Source: Streptomyces sp. SJL17-4 (GTDB lineage Bacteria > Actinomycetota > Actinomycetes > Streptomycetales > Streptomycetaceae). From it: DNA of 64,000 nt. Below, one piece after another: positions 16,254 to 24,837 of this stretch. Position 1 is the stretch's first letter, and each line of letters starts with the position of its first letter. The position numbers and the translations under genes were made by a program. Location: NCBI RefSeq assembly GCF_036826855.1, contig NZ_CP104578.1, positions 8,056,501 through 8,120,500 on the forward strand, read 5' to 3'. The notes beneath the pieces were generated by a model. The model was not told the origin of the DNA. It worked only from the letters and a program-made list of their open reading frames with translations, and did no database searches.

Positions 16254-17308
16254 GCCCCACCCACCGGGTCAGGTCCGGTCGGCTCGGGCCAGGTGAGGAA
16301 ACCCAGGTCCGCGGCGCGCCGCCGTTCGGGGTCGACCCCGCGGGACACCTGCCCGGCGACCCGTTCGACGACCGAGAGCAGCCGGGCCGGTGGCAGTCCG
16401 ACCAGCGGGAACCGCCAGCCCTGCCCGAGCCACTTCAGCTCCTCCGGGGTGTACGTGCCCAGGTCGGTGAGGAGCCGCAGGTCCGCCGGGCTCGGCTTCC
16501 GCCGCGGGTCGCGGTAGGGAACGGCCTGGGGCAGGGCCCGTACGGTGCGCAGCGGTGGTCCCACGTCGATGACCGTCCGGCCCGGCAGGGCGTCGCGGAG
16601 GTGCCGTACGAGCAGTTCGCCGGCCGCGTCGCAGTCGCGGAGCACGAGCACCGGGCCCTTCGACGGTACGGCCCCGGCCTCCGCGGCGCTCCGGACCACC
16701 GTGAGGCCGTGGCGGGCGGGCAGTCCGTCGGCGAAGAGGAACGCGACGACGGCGCGGTCGGGGCAGACCAGCACCCCGGTGGTGTCGGCCGCGTCCGCCG
16801 GGGCCGAGGCGCCGACGGTGGACCCCGTGGTGTCGAGCACACCCGGCGGCAGCGCCCCGTACACCGACCGCCACGGGGAGAGCGCCAGCGCGGGGAAGGC
16901 CTCCCGGCCGACCGGCGGGATGCCCGTGCCCGCCCCCATGGCCCGGGCCACGGTGATGCCCAGGCCGATGAGCAGCAGAGCTGCGGAGGCGATCAGCAGG
17001 ACCGGCGCCTCGGCGAAGATGGCGATGACGGTGACGAAGCCGGCCGCCATGAACGCCCCGCCCAGGCAGCCCCGTCCGAACTCGCTGTCCCGGAGGCGCT
17101 TGCGGGAGAGGGCGTACCAGAGCTGGTCGGGGACGATCCCGATCCGGCCCCCGTCGGTGAGGGCGGTGGTGATCCGGCGTACCCGGAGGTCGTTGAGACG
17201 GAGCGGGTTGGTCTTGGGGTCAAGCGCGTAGGAGCGACTGCAGTGGCTGCAGCGGTTGCCGGTGCGTTCCTTGCGGAGCAGGTTGCGTTCGCAGTGCGGA
17301 CAGATCAC
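16250..17308 (-). CDS. Zinc-ribbon membrane protein, paralogue A with a DxD motif
   Basis: A 352-residue paralogue of the preceding protein: zinc ribbon (CPHC 3-6, CSHC 20-23), TDGGR, QLWYALSR at 62-69, two membrane helices at about 84-99 and 101-119, LPPGV, then VLVCPDRA at 179-186 and PVLVLRDCDAAGELL at 219-233. The DCDAAG block looks like the DxD motif of Toprim domains (hydrophobic strand, D-x-D, small residue, Gly). The other two paralogues have HDAS at this place. The C-terminus is GFLTWP plus a short tail. Its GTG start overlaps the cupin stop by 4 bp. Toprim relationship is my inference from motif spacing; a fold prediction would decide it. Confidence 0.78.
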   Translation of the reverse strand: MICPHCERNLLRKERTGNRCSHCSRSYALDPKTNPLRLNDLRVRRITTALTDGGRIGIVPDQLWYALSRKRLRDSEFGRGCLGGAFMAAGFVTVIAIFAEAPVLLIASAALLLIGLGITVARAMGAGTGIPPVGREAFPALALSPWRSVYGALPPGVLDTTGSTVGASAPADAADTTGVLVCPDRAVVAFLFADGLPARHGLTVVRSAAEAGAVPSKGPVLVLRDCDAAGELLVRHLRDALPGRTVIDVGPPLRTVRALPQAVPYRDPRRKPSPADLRLLTDLGTYTPEELKWLGQGWRFPLVGLPPARLLSVVERVAGQVSRGVDPERRRAADLGFLTWPEPTGPDPVGGA

Positions 17309-18054
17309 CTGGGCACCTCCAGTGCGGCCGCCACCCGGCGCAGCCGGGCGGCCAGCCGCTCGCGGACCGTGGTGGCGGCGATGCCGTGGACGCGCTGGGC
17401 ACGCTCGATGTCGCGGAGCTCGGCGGCCAGGGCCCGGTAGTCGGTGAGGGTCTCGGCGGCCAGGGCGGTCCGGCCGCCGGCGGGGGTGCCGCCGGGGGAC
17501 TCGGCCCGCCTCTCGGCCTCGGCCGCGGTGATCGCGTAGTCCTCGTGGTCGATGCCGTAGCCGGTGTTCGCCGCGACGATCGTCAGCGGGGCGTCTCCGC
17601 GGTTGGCGAAGGAGTGCGGCATCATCTCCGGGATCCGGATCAGCATGCCCGGTGCGAGCGGGACGTCGGTGACGCGCCCGCGTGCCTCGTCGTACAGTCC
17701 GCAGGCGGCATGGCCCAGGCTGAGGACGAAGTGCTCGCCGCCGTGCGCGTGCGGGGTGAAGGCGCTGCGCGGGCCCACCACCCCGAGCTTGACGGTGGCG
17801 TTCGACGGCCGGTCGGGCGAGGTCGCCGCGTCCCCGACCAGGTAGTGGGCGAACTGCCCGTCGTCGATGAACCGCAGGAACTCCCGCTCCGGTCCCAGCT
17901 CCCGGCTGCCCTCCCGGTCGGCGAGCAGGATGCTGCCGTCGGGCCTGAGGTGGTACAGCTCCACTCCACCGGGCAGCTCCCGCGCGACCCGGCCCGGTAT
18001 GTCATCCGGTACCCGGGCCTGCGCTCGTACCTGTCGTACGGGTCGTACCGCCAT
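17305..18054 (-). CDS. Cupin-domain protein, first gene of the seven-gene run
   Basis: A 249-residue protein with one complete cupin barrel. Motif 1 is TPHAHGGEHFVLSLG, supplying two His and a Glu as metal ligands, and motif 2 is IPEMMPHSFAN with the last His. An N-terminal part of about 80 residues (VELYHLRPDGSILLADREGS) precedes the barrel, and a basic helical tail (ELRDIERAQR ... RERLAARLRRVAAAL) follows it. It may be an enzyme or a ligand sensor; no DNA-binding helix-turn-helix is evident. ATG 18054 is chosen because GGGGGAGG lies at ideal distance; an upstream frame start at 18099 would run through the palindrome. It leads an operon whose next three genes overlap by 4 bp each. Confidence 0.82.
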   Translation of the reverse strand: MAVRPVRQVRAQARVPDDIPGRVARELPGGVELYHLRPDGSILLADREGSRELGPEREFLRFIDDGQFAHYLVGDAATSPDRPSNATVKLGVVGPRSAFTPHAHGGEHFVLSLGHAACGLYDEARGRVTDVPLAPGMLIRIPEMMPHSFANRGDAPLTIVAANTGYGIDHEDYAITAAEAERRAESPGGTPAGGRTALAAETLTDYRALAAELRDIERAQRVHGIAATTVRERLAARLRRVAAALEVPR

Positions 18055-18074
18055 CGCGCCTCCCCCTGACGCCC

Positions 18075-18096
18075 GTTGTGCGTGCTCACGCACAAC
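18075..18096. promoter_or_regulatory. Perfect 10+10 bp palindrome, likely operator of the seven-gene run
   Basis: GTTGTGCGTG, two bases, then CACGCACAAC, with no mismatch. It lies 21 bases upstream of the cupin start codon, just downstream of a possible -10 box (TACCAT on the minus strand at about 18102-18107). This is where a repressor dimer would block transcription. No regulator gene lies directly beside it. Confidence 0.7.
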
Positions 18097-18229
18097 CACC
18101 GCATGGTAGAGCGCTGTTCGGTAACAACGGGAGTCCTCGGGACCACTCTCAGGGGACTCGGAGGTGAACGCCCGTCGCTCCGTGGCACGCTGCGTCCCTG
18201 CTCAGCGCCCGCCCGCGCAGCACCACCGC

Positions 18230-18949
18230 TCAGCGCCGCCGGTCCGCCGCCCTCGTCGCCGCCGGTTCGCCGAGTGCCCCGGCCGCCGTCCGCCACGCCG
18301 CCGTGACCGCACCGTGGGCCAGCTCCGTCGCGGCGTTCACATCGGCGGGCAGACGCAGTGGCGCCCCGATGTGGACATGGAGACAAGGCCTCCGGACCGG
18401 CGCGGTGAGCACCCCGGCGATCTGCTTCACGCGCCCGCCCGACGTGATCCGGCGGGCTCCCGCCTGACCGATCGGCACGACCGGACACCCCGTGGCCTCG
18501 GCGAGCCGTGCGAGCCCCGTGCGGAAGGCCTCCGGCGGATTCTCGGCGGAGTCCGGCCGCGTCGGGATGCGGCCCTCCGCGTACAGCATCACGTGCCGCC
18601 CCGAGGCGAGTGCGACCGCCGCGTGGTCGAGGGCTGCGGCGGCGTGGGCCGAGCCGCGGTGGACGGGCACATGGCCCTCGCGGGTCAGGGCCCGGCCGAG
18701 CAGCGGGATCCGCCACAGCCCGGCGGTGGCGAGCAGGACCGGCTCGACGGCGAGCCGCTTGCGGAGCGCGGCGAGGACGAGTGCGGGGTCGGCCGTCGAG
18801 GTGTGGTTCACGACCAGGATGCTGCCGGGTTCGAGGCGGGCCCCGGGATCGGAGGTGACGGTCAGTCGTCCGAAGAACGGGACGACATGGGCGGCGAGAC
18901 GGCTGAGCACGAAGGGCCCCCTGGCTCCGAGGACGAGGCGTTGACCCAC
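18230..18949 (-). CDS. 1-acyl-glycerol-3-phosphate acyltransferase family protein (PlsC-like)
   Basis: A 239-residue acyltransferase with the catalytic NHTSTAD (HX4D) motif at about residues 46-52, followed by the AEGRIPTR segment (the substrate-binding EGT-like motif) and VPIGQAGARR. It would acylate lysophosphatidic acid or a related alcohol at the membrane. No ATG lies at a suitable place; the GTG at 18949 gives a protein of normal family length starting just before the first hydrophobic helix, but no clear ribosome binding site precedes it, so the start is uncertain. Confidence 0.8.
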   Translation of the reverse strand: MGQRLVLGARGPFVLSRLAAHVVPFFGRLTVTSDPGARLEPGSILVVNHTSTADPALVLAALRKRLAVEPVLLATAGLWRIPLLGRALTREGHVPVHRGSAHAAAALDHAAVALASGRHVMLYAEGRIPTRPDSAENPPEAFRTGLARLAEATGCPVVPIGQAGARRITSGGRVKQIAGVLTAPVRRPCLHVHIGAPLRLPADVNAATELAHGAVTAAWRTAAGALGEPAATRAADRRR

Positions 18950-19121
18950 CCATCGTGCGAGACCGCGCGTCCCCTCACATGAGCACGCGTACTCAGCTCC
19001 CGTACCCAAAGGCCATGAGTGCGGGGCGCGGTGGCGGGTGGCCTTGCGGGCCGGTCTAGGCTGATGACCGGACAGCCGGGGATCAGGGACAGTGCCAGGG
19101 CCAGGGGAGAGGGGGCGGACG

Positions 19122-19529
19122 GTGGGACGTTCGACGCGCCGGCTCGTGGCCCTGCTGCCCGCGATACTCTGCGCGGTCTGGTCCCTGCTCGTCCTTCCCG
19201 CGTCGACGGCGCAGCCGACGGACCACACGGCCGCGACCGGTCAGGCTCCGACCAGGACCGTGGCGCCCGCCGTGTCCCACGGTGCCGGACCCCGCGCCTC
19301 CGCTCCCGAGCCGCACTTCGCGCCCACCGCCGTCGTACGACTCCCCGCCGCCGTCGAGAACCCCGTGCGGCTCCCCGTCACACCCGCGGGGACGGTCACC
19401 GCTCCCGCCGACCTCTCCCTCCCGGCCCGCGGCGCCCTCGCCGGCGACCCCCGCCGGGAGCGCGCCCCGCCCGGCACGGCCCACGACCCGCGGGCCCCTC
19501 GCGGTCCTCCCTCCACCCGGCACAGCTGA
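19122..19529 (+). CDS. Hypothetical secreted or membrane-anchored protein
   Basis: A 135-residue protein with a basic N-terminus and one hydrophobic helix (LVALLPAILCAVWSLLVLPA), then a Pro/Ala/Thr-rich tail without recognisable domain. The GTG at 19122 follows GGAGAGGGGG. It precedes the secDF gene by about 150 bases on the same strand. No function can be assigned. Confidence 0.6.
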   Translation: MGRSTRRLVALLPAILCAVWSLLVLPASTAQPTDHTAATGQAPTRTVAPAVSHGAGPRASAPEPHFAPTAVVRLPAAVENPVRLPVTPAGTVTAPADLSLPARGALAGDPRRERAPPGTAHDPRAPRGPPSTRHS

Positions 19530-19676
19530 CGTTCTCCCGCGTCGCCGTCCGGGCCATCGGCATGCCCTCGGACCGGTCCACGACGCGCATCCACCCATAC
19601 GTCCGGCACGGCCGGCGCGCGCTCCCACCCTCCGCGTGGACGAGCGCCGTCGCCGTGCGCCGCCCGTGGAGTAACC

Positions 19677-22070
19677 GTGTCCTCTCGTTCCACGATCTGG
19701 CGTGCGCTGCTCGCGCTCGCCGTCGTCGCCCTGTCCCTCTGGATCACCCTGACCACCCCGCCCCGCCTCGGACTCGACCTCCGCGGCGGGACCCGCATCG
19801 TCCTCCAGACCGAGGACGGACCCGCCGCCCGCGCCGACGCGGCGGCCACCGACCGCGCGCTGGAGGTGCTCCGCAAACGCGTCGACGGGCTCGGCGTCGC
19901 CGAACCCTCGCTGGCCCGCTCCGGCGAACGCCGCATCGTCGTCGAACTCCCCGGACTGCGCGACCCGCGCCAGGCCGCCGAGGTCATCGGCCGTACGGCC
20001 CAGCTCACCTTCCACGCCGTCACCGGCGAGGCGCAGGGCCCGGCCCGTCCCGCCGGATCGGGCAGTTCGAGCGGTCCGGACGGCCCGGCCCGTTCCGCAG
20101 AGCCGGCCGCGAAGAACGGCGGGGCACGCGTCCTCGCCGATCCCGACGCGCCCGGCCGCTTCCTCGACCTCGCCGCACCCGTACTCACCGGCGACGGCGT
20201 CAAGAGCGCCGAGGCCGTGCTCGACACCACGAGCGGCCGCGGCTGGACGGTCGACCTCTCCTTCCGCGACCGCGCCGCCGACACCTGGGCCAGGCTGACC
20301 GGCGCGGCCGCCTGCGCGGCGCCCGGAGACCCGGCCCGCAGGGTCGCGATCGTCCTCGACGACCGGATCGTCTCCGCGCCCGCCATGCAGACCGGCGTCC
20401 GGTGCGGCTCGGGCATCGGCGGCGGTTCCGCACAGATCACCGGCGGATTCTCCGCGCAGGAGGCCCGCGACCTCGCGGCCCTCGTCCAGGGCGGCGCCCT
20501 GCCCGTCCCCGTGACGACGATCGAGCAGAGCACCGTGGGCCCGACGCTCGGCGCCGAGGCGATCCGGGCCAGCGCCTGGGCCGCGGTGATCGGTCTCGCC
20601 TGCACCGGGATCTTCGTGATGGTGGTCTACCGGCTCCTCGGCGTCCTCGCGACCGCCGCGCTCCTCCTCTACGGACTGATCTCGTACGCCGCGGTGGTCG
20701 CCCTCGGCGCCACGCTCACCCTTCCCGGCCTCGCCGGATTCGTCCTCGCCATCGGCATCGCCGTCGACGCCAACGTCCTCGTCTTCGAACGCGCGAGGGA
20801 GGAGTACGCGGCCCTGGGCAGGGCCACGACCGGGCGCGATCTGCGGCGGCCGTTGACGACGGCGTTCGGCAAGGTGTGGAGCGCCGTCGCGGACTCCCAT
20901 GTCACCACCCTGCTCGCGGCGGGCCTGCTCTTCGCCTTCGCCACCGGCCCCGTCAAGGGTTTCGGCGTGACCCTCGCGATCGGCGTCGTGACCTCCCTCC
21001 TCACCGCGATGGTGATCACCCGCCTCCTCGCCGACCTGACCCTGCGCCTGCCCGCCGTACGCCGCAGGCCGGCGGTCACCGGCATGGCGGGACTCGGGCG
21101 GCTGCGCACTCGGCTGACCCGGCGGGTCCCGCGCCTGATGGCCCACCGGCGCCGCTGGCTGCTCACCTGCGCCGGACTCCTGATGGTGGCCCTCGCCGGA
21201 ATCGGCGTCCGGGGCGTCGAGTTCGGCGTCGAGTTCACCGGCGGCCGGGTCGTCCAGTACACGGCCGAGCGACCCGTCGACGCGGACGCGGCGCGCGCGG
21301 CGATCGCGACGGCGGGCTTCCCCGAAGCGGTCGTCCAGACGACCGGCGACAGCGATGTGTCGGTACGCGTCCGGGAGAGCGGGGACGGCGAACAGCGGGA
21401 GATCCGGGAGGCCCTCACCCGGGTCGCGGGCCCGGTGGAGGTCGAGCGCGACGACCTCATCGGCCCCAGTCTGGGCGGCGAGCTGCGCACCCACGCCCTG
21501 CTCGCGCTCGGACTGGCGGTCGCGGCCCAACTCCTCTATCTGACCGTACGGTTCCGCTGGACGTACGCGACGGCGGCGGTGGCCGCCATGGCCCAGGACG
21601 TACTGCTCGTGATCGGCCTGTTCGCCTGGCTCGGCAAGCCGGTGGACAGCGTCTTCCTGGCCGCGCTCCTGACCGTCGTCGGCTACTCGGTCAACGACTC
21701 CGTGGTCGTCCTCGACCGGCTGCGGGAGCTGCGGCGCCGCGGCGGAGGTGTTCCGCTCGCGGACCTCGCCGACCGGGCCGTCGCCCAGACCCTGCCCCGT
21801 ACGGTCAACACCGGCATGGGCGCGCTCTTCGTCCTGGTGGCGCTCGCCGTCCTGGGCGGCGACTCGCTCACCGACTTCTCCGTCGCGCTGCTCGCGGGAG
21901 TCGTGCTCGGCATGGCGTCGACGGTGTTCACGGCGATGCCCCTGGCCGTGGCCCTGGAGACCGGGAACCCGGCGCCCGCCGCCGCATCGGGCGGCGGTTC
22001 CGGCTCCGGCACGCGGCAGCGGGCGGGCGGTGCCGGCGCGGACCGGGACCGCTCGGGTGCGGTGGTCTGA
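19677..22070 (+). CDS. secDF: Fused SecD-SecF protein-export protein
   Basis: A 797-residue fusion. The SecD half has LGLDLRGGTRI near residue 35, two extracytoplasmic P1 sub-regions including ELPGLRDPRQAAEVIGRTAQL, then membrane helices with VLAIGIAVDANVLVFERAREE. The SecF half starts about residue 475 with GVEFGVEFTGGRVVQ and ends with GYSVNDSVVVLDRLRE and TLPRTVNTGMGAL. About twelve membrane helices in total. SecDF uses proton flow to help the SecYEG translocon release exported proteins. Streptomycetes usually carry separate secD and secF genes as well, so this is probably an extra copy. GTG start. A strong hairpin terminator follows. Confidence 0.92.
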   Translation: MSSRSTIWRALLALAVVALSLWITLTTPPRLGLDLRGGTRIVLQTEDGPAARADAAATDRALEVLRKRVDGLGVAEPSLARSGERRIVVELPGLRDPRQAAEVIGRTAQLTFHAVTGEAQGPARPAGSGSSSGPDGPARSAEPAAKNGGARVLADPDAPGRFLDLAAPVLTGDGVKSAEAVLDTTSGRGWTVDLSFRDRAADTWARLTGAAACAAPGDPARRVAIVLDDRIVSAPAMQTGVRCGSGIGGGSAQITGGFSAQEARDLAALVQGGALPVPVTTIEQSTVGPTLGAEAIRASAWAAVIGLACTGIFVMVVYRLLGVLATAALLLYGLISYAAVVALGATLTLPGLAGFVLAIGIAVDANVLVFERAREEYAALGRATTGRDLRRPLTTAFGKVWSAVADSHVTTLLAAGLLFAFATGPVKGFGVTLAIGVVTSLLTAMVITRLLADLTLRLPAVRRRPAVTGMAGLGRLRTRLTRRVPRLMAHRRRWLLTCAGLLMVALAGIGVRGVEFGVEFTGGRVVQYTAERPVDADAARAAIATAGFPEAVVQTTGDSDVSVRVRESGDGEQREIREALTRVAGPVEVERDDLIGPSLGGELRTHALLALGLAVAAQLLYLTVRFRWTYATAAVAAMAQDVLLVIGLFAWLGKPVDSVFLAALLTVVGYSVNDSVVVLDRLRELRRRGGGVPLADLADRAVAQTLPRTVNTGMGALFVLVALAVLGGDSLTDFSVALLAGVVLGMASTVFTAMPLAVALETGNPAPAAASGGGSGSGTRQRAGGAGADRDRSGAVV

Positions 22071-22127
22071 CCCGGGCGAACCGAACGGCGACGGTCACCC
22101 GGATCCACCGCCCCGGACCGCCGGATC

Positions 22128-22172
22128 CGTCACCCCGACCCGTACGGCCTCCCCGTACGGGTCGGGGTGACG
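22128..22172. terminator. Perfect 20-bp hairpin between convergent genes
   Basis: Positions 22128-22147 pair with 22153-22172 with no mismatch, leaving a 5-base loop. It lies between the secDF stop and the glycosyltransferase stop, so it can end transcription from both sides. Confidence 0.88.
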
Positions 22173-22187
22173 GGTCGCCCCTCCCGG

Positions 22188-23390
22188 TCAATGCCCCGCG
22201 AGCTCCGCCTCGATCAGGTCGGCGGCCCGGCTCGTGCCGCCCTCGCGGGCCATCGACTCCTGGATCTCCCGGGCGCGGCGCGCCACGTCGGGATCGGCGA
22301 GGAGTGCGAGCAGGTCCTTCCGCAGCCGCTCCGGGGTGACCTCGTCCATCGGCAGGTGCCGCGCCACGCCCAGGGCCTGGAGCATGTCGGCGTTCCCGAA
22401 CTGGTCGACGGCCTGTGGGACGGCCACCATGGGCGTGGCCGTGGCCAGGCCCTCCTGGCTGCCGCCCGCGCCCGCGTGGGTCACGAAGGCGTCGGCCTGC
22501 CGGAGGATCGCCAACTGGGGTACCCAGGAGTGCACTTCGACGTTCGCGGGGACCTCGCCGAGCTCGGCCGGGTCCACGAACCTGCCGATCTGGAGGACGA
22601 CATGCCAGCCGGGAAGCCCGGCGAACGCCTCCACGCAGTCACGGTAGAAACCGGGCAGCTTGGTGAAGGCGGAGCCGAGCGAGACCAGGACCACCTTCTC
22701 CGCGTCCGCCGGCCGCTCCCAGCCGCCCTGCTCGGCGCGCTCGCCCTGACAGGCACCGACGAAGGTGTAGACGGACTCGTCGACCCGGTCGGCCTGCGGC
22801 TGCAGCGCCTTCGGGATGAGTACGAGCGCGCGGCGCGGGCGGGCGACGAACCTGTCCGGGTCGGTGTCGAGCCCGTGCTCGGCGAGCCAGGCCTCGAACC
22901 GCGCGTAGTACGCCTTGCCACGCGGTGAGGCCTTGAGCTCGGCGGTCATCGGCTCGGCGACCTCCTCCTCGTACCCCTCCCACGGCACGAGGTTCGGCCA
23001 CAGCGAGACCGCCGGCACTCCCCAGGTGTGGGCGAGGACGCGGGCCGGGTAGGCGGTGATGTCGTGCAGGACGAGGTCGGGCCGGTCGTCGTCGAAGGCC
23101 TCGGCGAGCTGCGGCAGCGCCTGCACGGCATCGCTCAGGAAGGGTTCGAGGTTGTCGATCAGTTCCGTTCCCCAGGCGTCCGGGTCGTCGTCGGTCGGCA
23201 GGGTCGAGGTGTAGACGACGGGCGTGGCTCCCGTCTCCGCGACCTTCTCGGCAAAGGACGCGGGGATGGCGTAACTGACGCGGTGGCCACGCGCGACGAG
23301 CTCGCGGATCACCTCCAGGCTCGGGTTCACGTGGCCGTGCGCGGCGATGGAGAACATGGCGATGTGCGCGGGGGACGCGGTGGTGGTCAT
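22188..23390 (-). CDS. Macrolide-type glycosyltransferase (GT1, MGT family)
   Basis: A 400-residue GT-B enzyme. The N-terminal domain has [14 protein letters not shown] and a long acceptor pocket region. The C-terminal domain has [13 protein letters not shown], the sugar-nucleotide binding [24 protein letters not shown] (split), and [12 protein letters not shown]. It is close in layout to the macrolide-inactivating glycosyltransferases Mgt, OleD and OleI of Streptomyces, which glucosylate macrolides from UDP-glucose in the cytosol. Start ATG 23390; a GTG at 23399 is possible. The 33-base gap to the monooxygenase gene contains a perfect 18-bp palindrome, suggesting separate control. Confidence 0.88.
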   Translation of the reverse strand: MTTTASPAHIAMFSIAAHGHVNPSLEVIRELVARGHRVSYAIPASFAEKVAETGATPVVYTSTLPTDDDPDAWGTELIDNLEPFLSDAVQALPQLAEAFDDDRPDLVLHDITAYPARVLAHTWGVPAVSLWPNLVPWEGYEEEVAEPMTAELKASPRGKAYYARFEAWLAEHGLDTDPDRFVARPRRALVLIPKALQPQADRVDESVYTFVGACQGERAEQGGWERPADAEKVVLVSLGSAFTKLPGFYRDCVEAFAGLPGWHVVLQIGRFVDPAELGEVPANVEVHSWVPQLAILRQADAFVTHAGAGGSQEGLATATPMVAVPQAVDQFGNADMLQALGVARHLPMDEVTPERLRKDLLALLADPDVARRAREIQESMAREGGTSRAADLIEAELAGH

Positions 23391-23407
23391 GGCGACCACC
23401 CTATGTG

Positions 23408-23425
23408 AGACGAGACGTCTCGTCT
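23408..23425. promoter_or_regulatory. Perfect 18-bp palindrome before the glycosyltransferase gene
   Basis: AGACGAGACGTCTCGTCT is fully self-complementary with no spacer. It lies 18 bases upstream of the glycosyltransferase start and overlaps the last codon of the monooxygenase gene. Gap-free palindromes of this size are typical TetR-family operators. It differs from the two sites in the divergent promoter at 24.8 kb, so another regulator may bind it. Confidence 0.72.
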
Positions 23426-24707
23426 AATCAGATGTCCGGGGCGCGGGGTCGAGGCCGGTTCCGGGCGGCCCGTCGGGGTCCAGGGCGGGAGCGGTCCAGT
23501 CGGCGTGTCGCAGGATGGCGCGGAGGGTCGCGCCGGACGGGGCCGCCCGGAGTGCGGCGTTGCGCAGGGTGACCGCGAGGGGGTGGGTGAGCTGCTGCCC
23601 CATACGGCCGGCCTGCCGGGCCGCGCGGGCGACGGACTGGCTGCGGGGGCGCCGTACGGAGTCGTACCGGGCGAGAGCGCCCTCGATGCCGGACGTCGCC
23701 GTGGCGGTGGAGCCGCCGGTCGTCGCGAGCGCGGCGGCCAGCGTGACCGCGTCCTCCAGGGCCTGGCAGGCGCCCTGGCCGAGGTTCGGGGTCATGGCGT
23801 GGGCCGCGTCACCGAGCAGGGCGACCCGGCCCGAGACGAACGTGGGCAGCGGGGCGGTGAGTTCGTGGATGTCGTGGTGCAGCACGGCCTCGGGCCGCGT
23901 GGCGGCGAGCAGCGCGGGGATGGGATCGTGCCAGTCCCCGAAGCGGTCTCGCAGATCGGCCAGTGGATCCGAAGGGCGCAGACCCGGGGGCGAGTTGAGT
24001 ACGGCGTGCCACTCGGCGCGGCCGTTCGTGAACGCGATGTGCCCGAACTCGGTACCCCTGCCCCAGGTCAGCTCGAAGTCGGACGCCAGTGGTACGGGGG
24101 TGTCGGTGATCGCGCGGAGGACGGTGGAGCCGCTGTAGGCGGGGCCCGGGTGGCCGGGGAAGAGCTGGGCGCGAAGGCGGCTGTTGACGCCGTCGGCCGC
24201 CACGACCAGATCGGCCTCCAGGGAAGCTGCGGCCTCGTGCCCTTCACCGTCTGCTTTCCGGCTTCCCCGCCTGCTTCCGATGGTGAACACCCTCGCGCGG
24301 CACGGATCGGCGAGGTCCAGTGATGTCACCTCGGTCCCGACGACCACGCACTCGGCGGGCAGCGCCGCGCGCAGAATCCGGTGGAGCGCGGCGCGCGGGA
24401 TGCCGACGATCGGCGTGCCGAGTTCTCGCTCCAGTGCCGTCCCGTCCATCCGGGCCAGCCAGCCACCGCCCGGGACGCGCGTGCCCCCGGTGTACTGCGG
24501 CCGCGCCGCCTCGCGTACCGCCTCGCCGACTCCGAGGGCGTCCAGGGCTCGGATGCCGTTGGCGTGCAGGGAGATGCCCGCGCCGGCGTCGTCGAGGGCG
24601 GGGGTGCGTTCGAGGACCGTCACCTCCCATCCGATCCGGCGCAGTCCGATCGCGGCGGCCAGTCCGCCGATGCCGCCGCCGACGACCACGGCGTTCCCGT
24701 TCCTCAT
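23424..24707 (-). CDS. FAD-dependent monooxygenase
   Basis: A 427-residue aromatic-hydroxylase-type flavoprotein. It begins with the dinucleotide-binding GGGIGGLAAAIGLRRIG, has VVAADGVNSRLR in the middle (the DG motif) and GDAAHAMTPNLGQGACQALEDA at the FAD ribityl site (split). It would use NAD(P)H and oxygen to hydroxylate a small molecule, possibly a drug or phenolic compound. ATG 24707 is chosen; the open frame continues upstream through the divergent promoter without coding character. It is divergent from the TetR gene, whose two operators cover its promoter. Confidence 0.87.
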   Translation of the reverse strand: MRNGNAVVVGGGIGGLAAAIGLRRIGWEVTVLERTPALDDAGAGISLHANGIRALDALGVGEAVREAARPQYTGGTRVPGGGWLARMDGTALERELGTPIVGIPRAALHRILRAALPAECVVVGTEVTSLDLADPCRARVFTIGSRRGSRKADGEGHEAAASLEADLVVAADGVNSRLRAQLFPGHPGPAYSGSTVLRAITDTPVPLASDFELTWGRGTEFGHIAFTNGRAEWHAVLNSPPGLRPSDPLADLRDRFGDWHDPIPALLAATRPEAVLHHDIHELTAPLPTFVSGRVALLGDAAHAMTPNLGQGACQALEDAVTLAAALATTGGSTATATSGIEGALARYDSVRRPRSQSVARAARQAGRMGQQLTHPLAVTLRNAALRAAPSGATLRAILRHADWTAPALDPDGPPGTGLDPAPRTSD

Positions 24708-24767
24708 GCCCAACCCCCCTTCCGGCGGCCGTCCGTCGGCCGCGCGACGAGAGCCCCTCCCGGCGGT

Positions 24768-24783
24768 TTCTACACCTGTAGAA
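24768..24783. promoter_or_regulatory. TetR-type operator 1 in divergent promoter
   Basis: TTCTACACCTGTAGAA has perfect 7-bp arms around CC. It lies 60 bases upstream of the monooxygenase start codon. The reverse complement of this site recurs at 24816, so two copies face each other in the 130-base gap between the monooxygenase and TetR genes. Confidence 0.8.
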
Positions 24784-24815
24784 GACACTCTCGACGAGGA
24801 AACGTACACCTTCCC

Positions 24816-24829
24816 TCTACAGGTGTAGA
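24816..24829. promoter_or_regulatory. TetR-type operator 2 in divergent promoter
   Basis: TCTACAGGTGTAGA has perfect 6-bp arms around GG and is the inverted copy of operator 1 (16 identical bases when 24816-24831 is reversed). It ends 8 bases before the TetR start codon, so the regulator probably represses itself and the monooxygenase gene. Confidence 0.82.
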
Positions 24830-24837
24830 AAGGGGGG

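Noticed and set aside
10056..18054. Lasso-peptide cluster, because of the AsnB-like ligase
   Set aside because: No precursor peptide, no RRE protein and no transglutaminase-like leader peptidase is present, and no ABC exporter lies nearby.
19019..22339. 1106-residue plus-strand frame over secDF
   Set aside because: Arg/Pro-rich shadow in another frame of the clear SecDF coding sequence.
23408..23425. Rho-independent terminator for the FAD monooxygenase gene
   Set aside because: The palindrome has no loop bases and sits at the start of the next gene, so an operator fits better.
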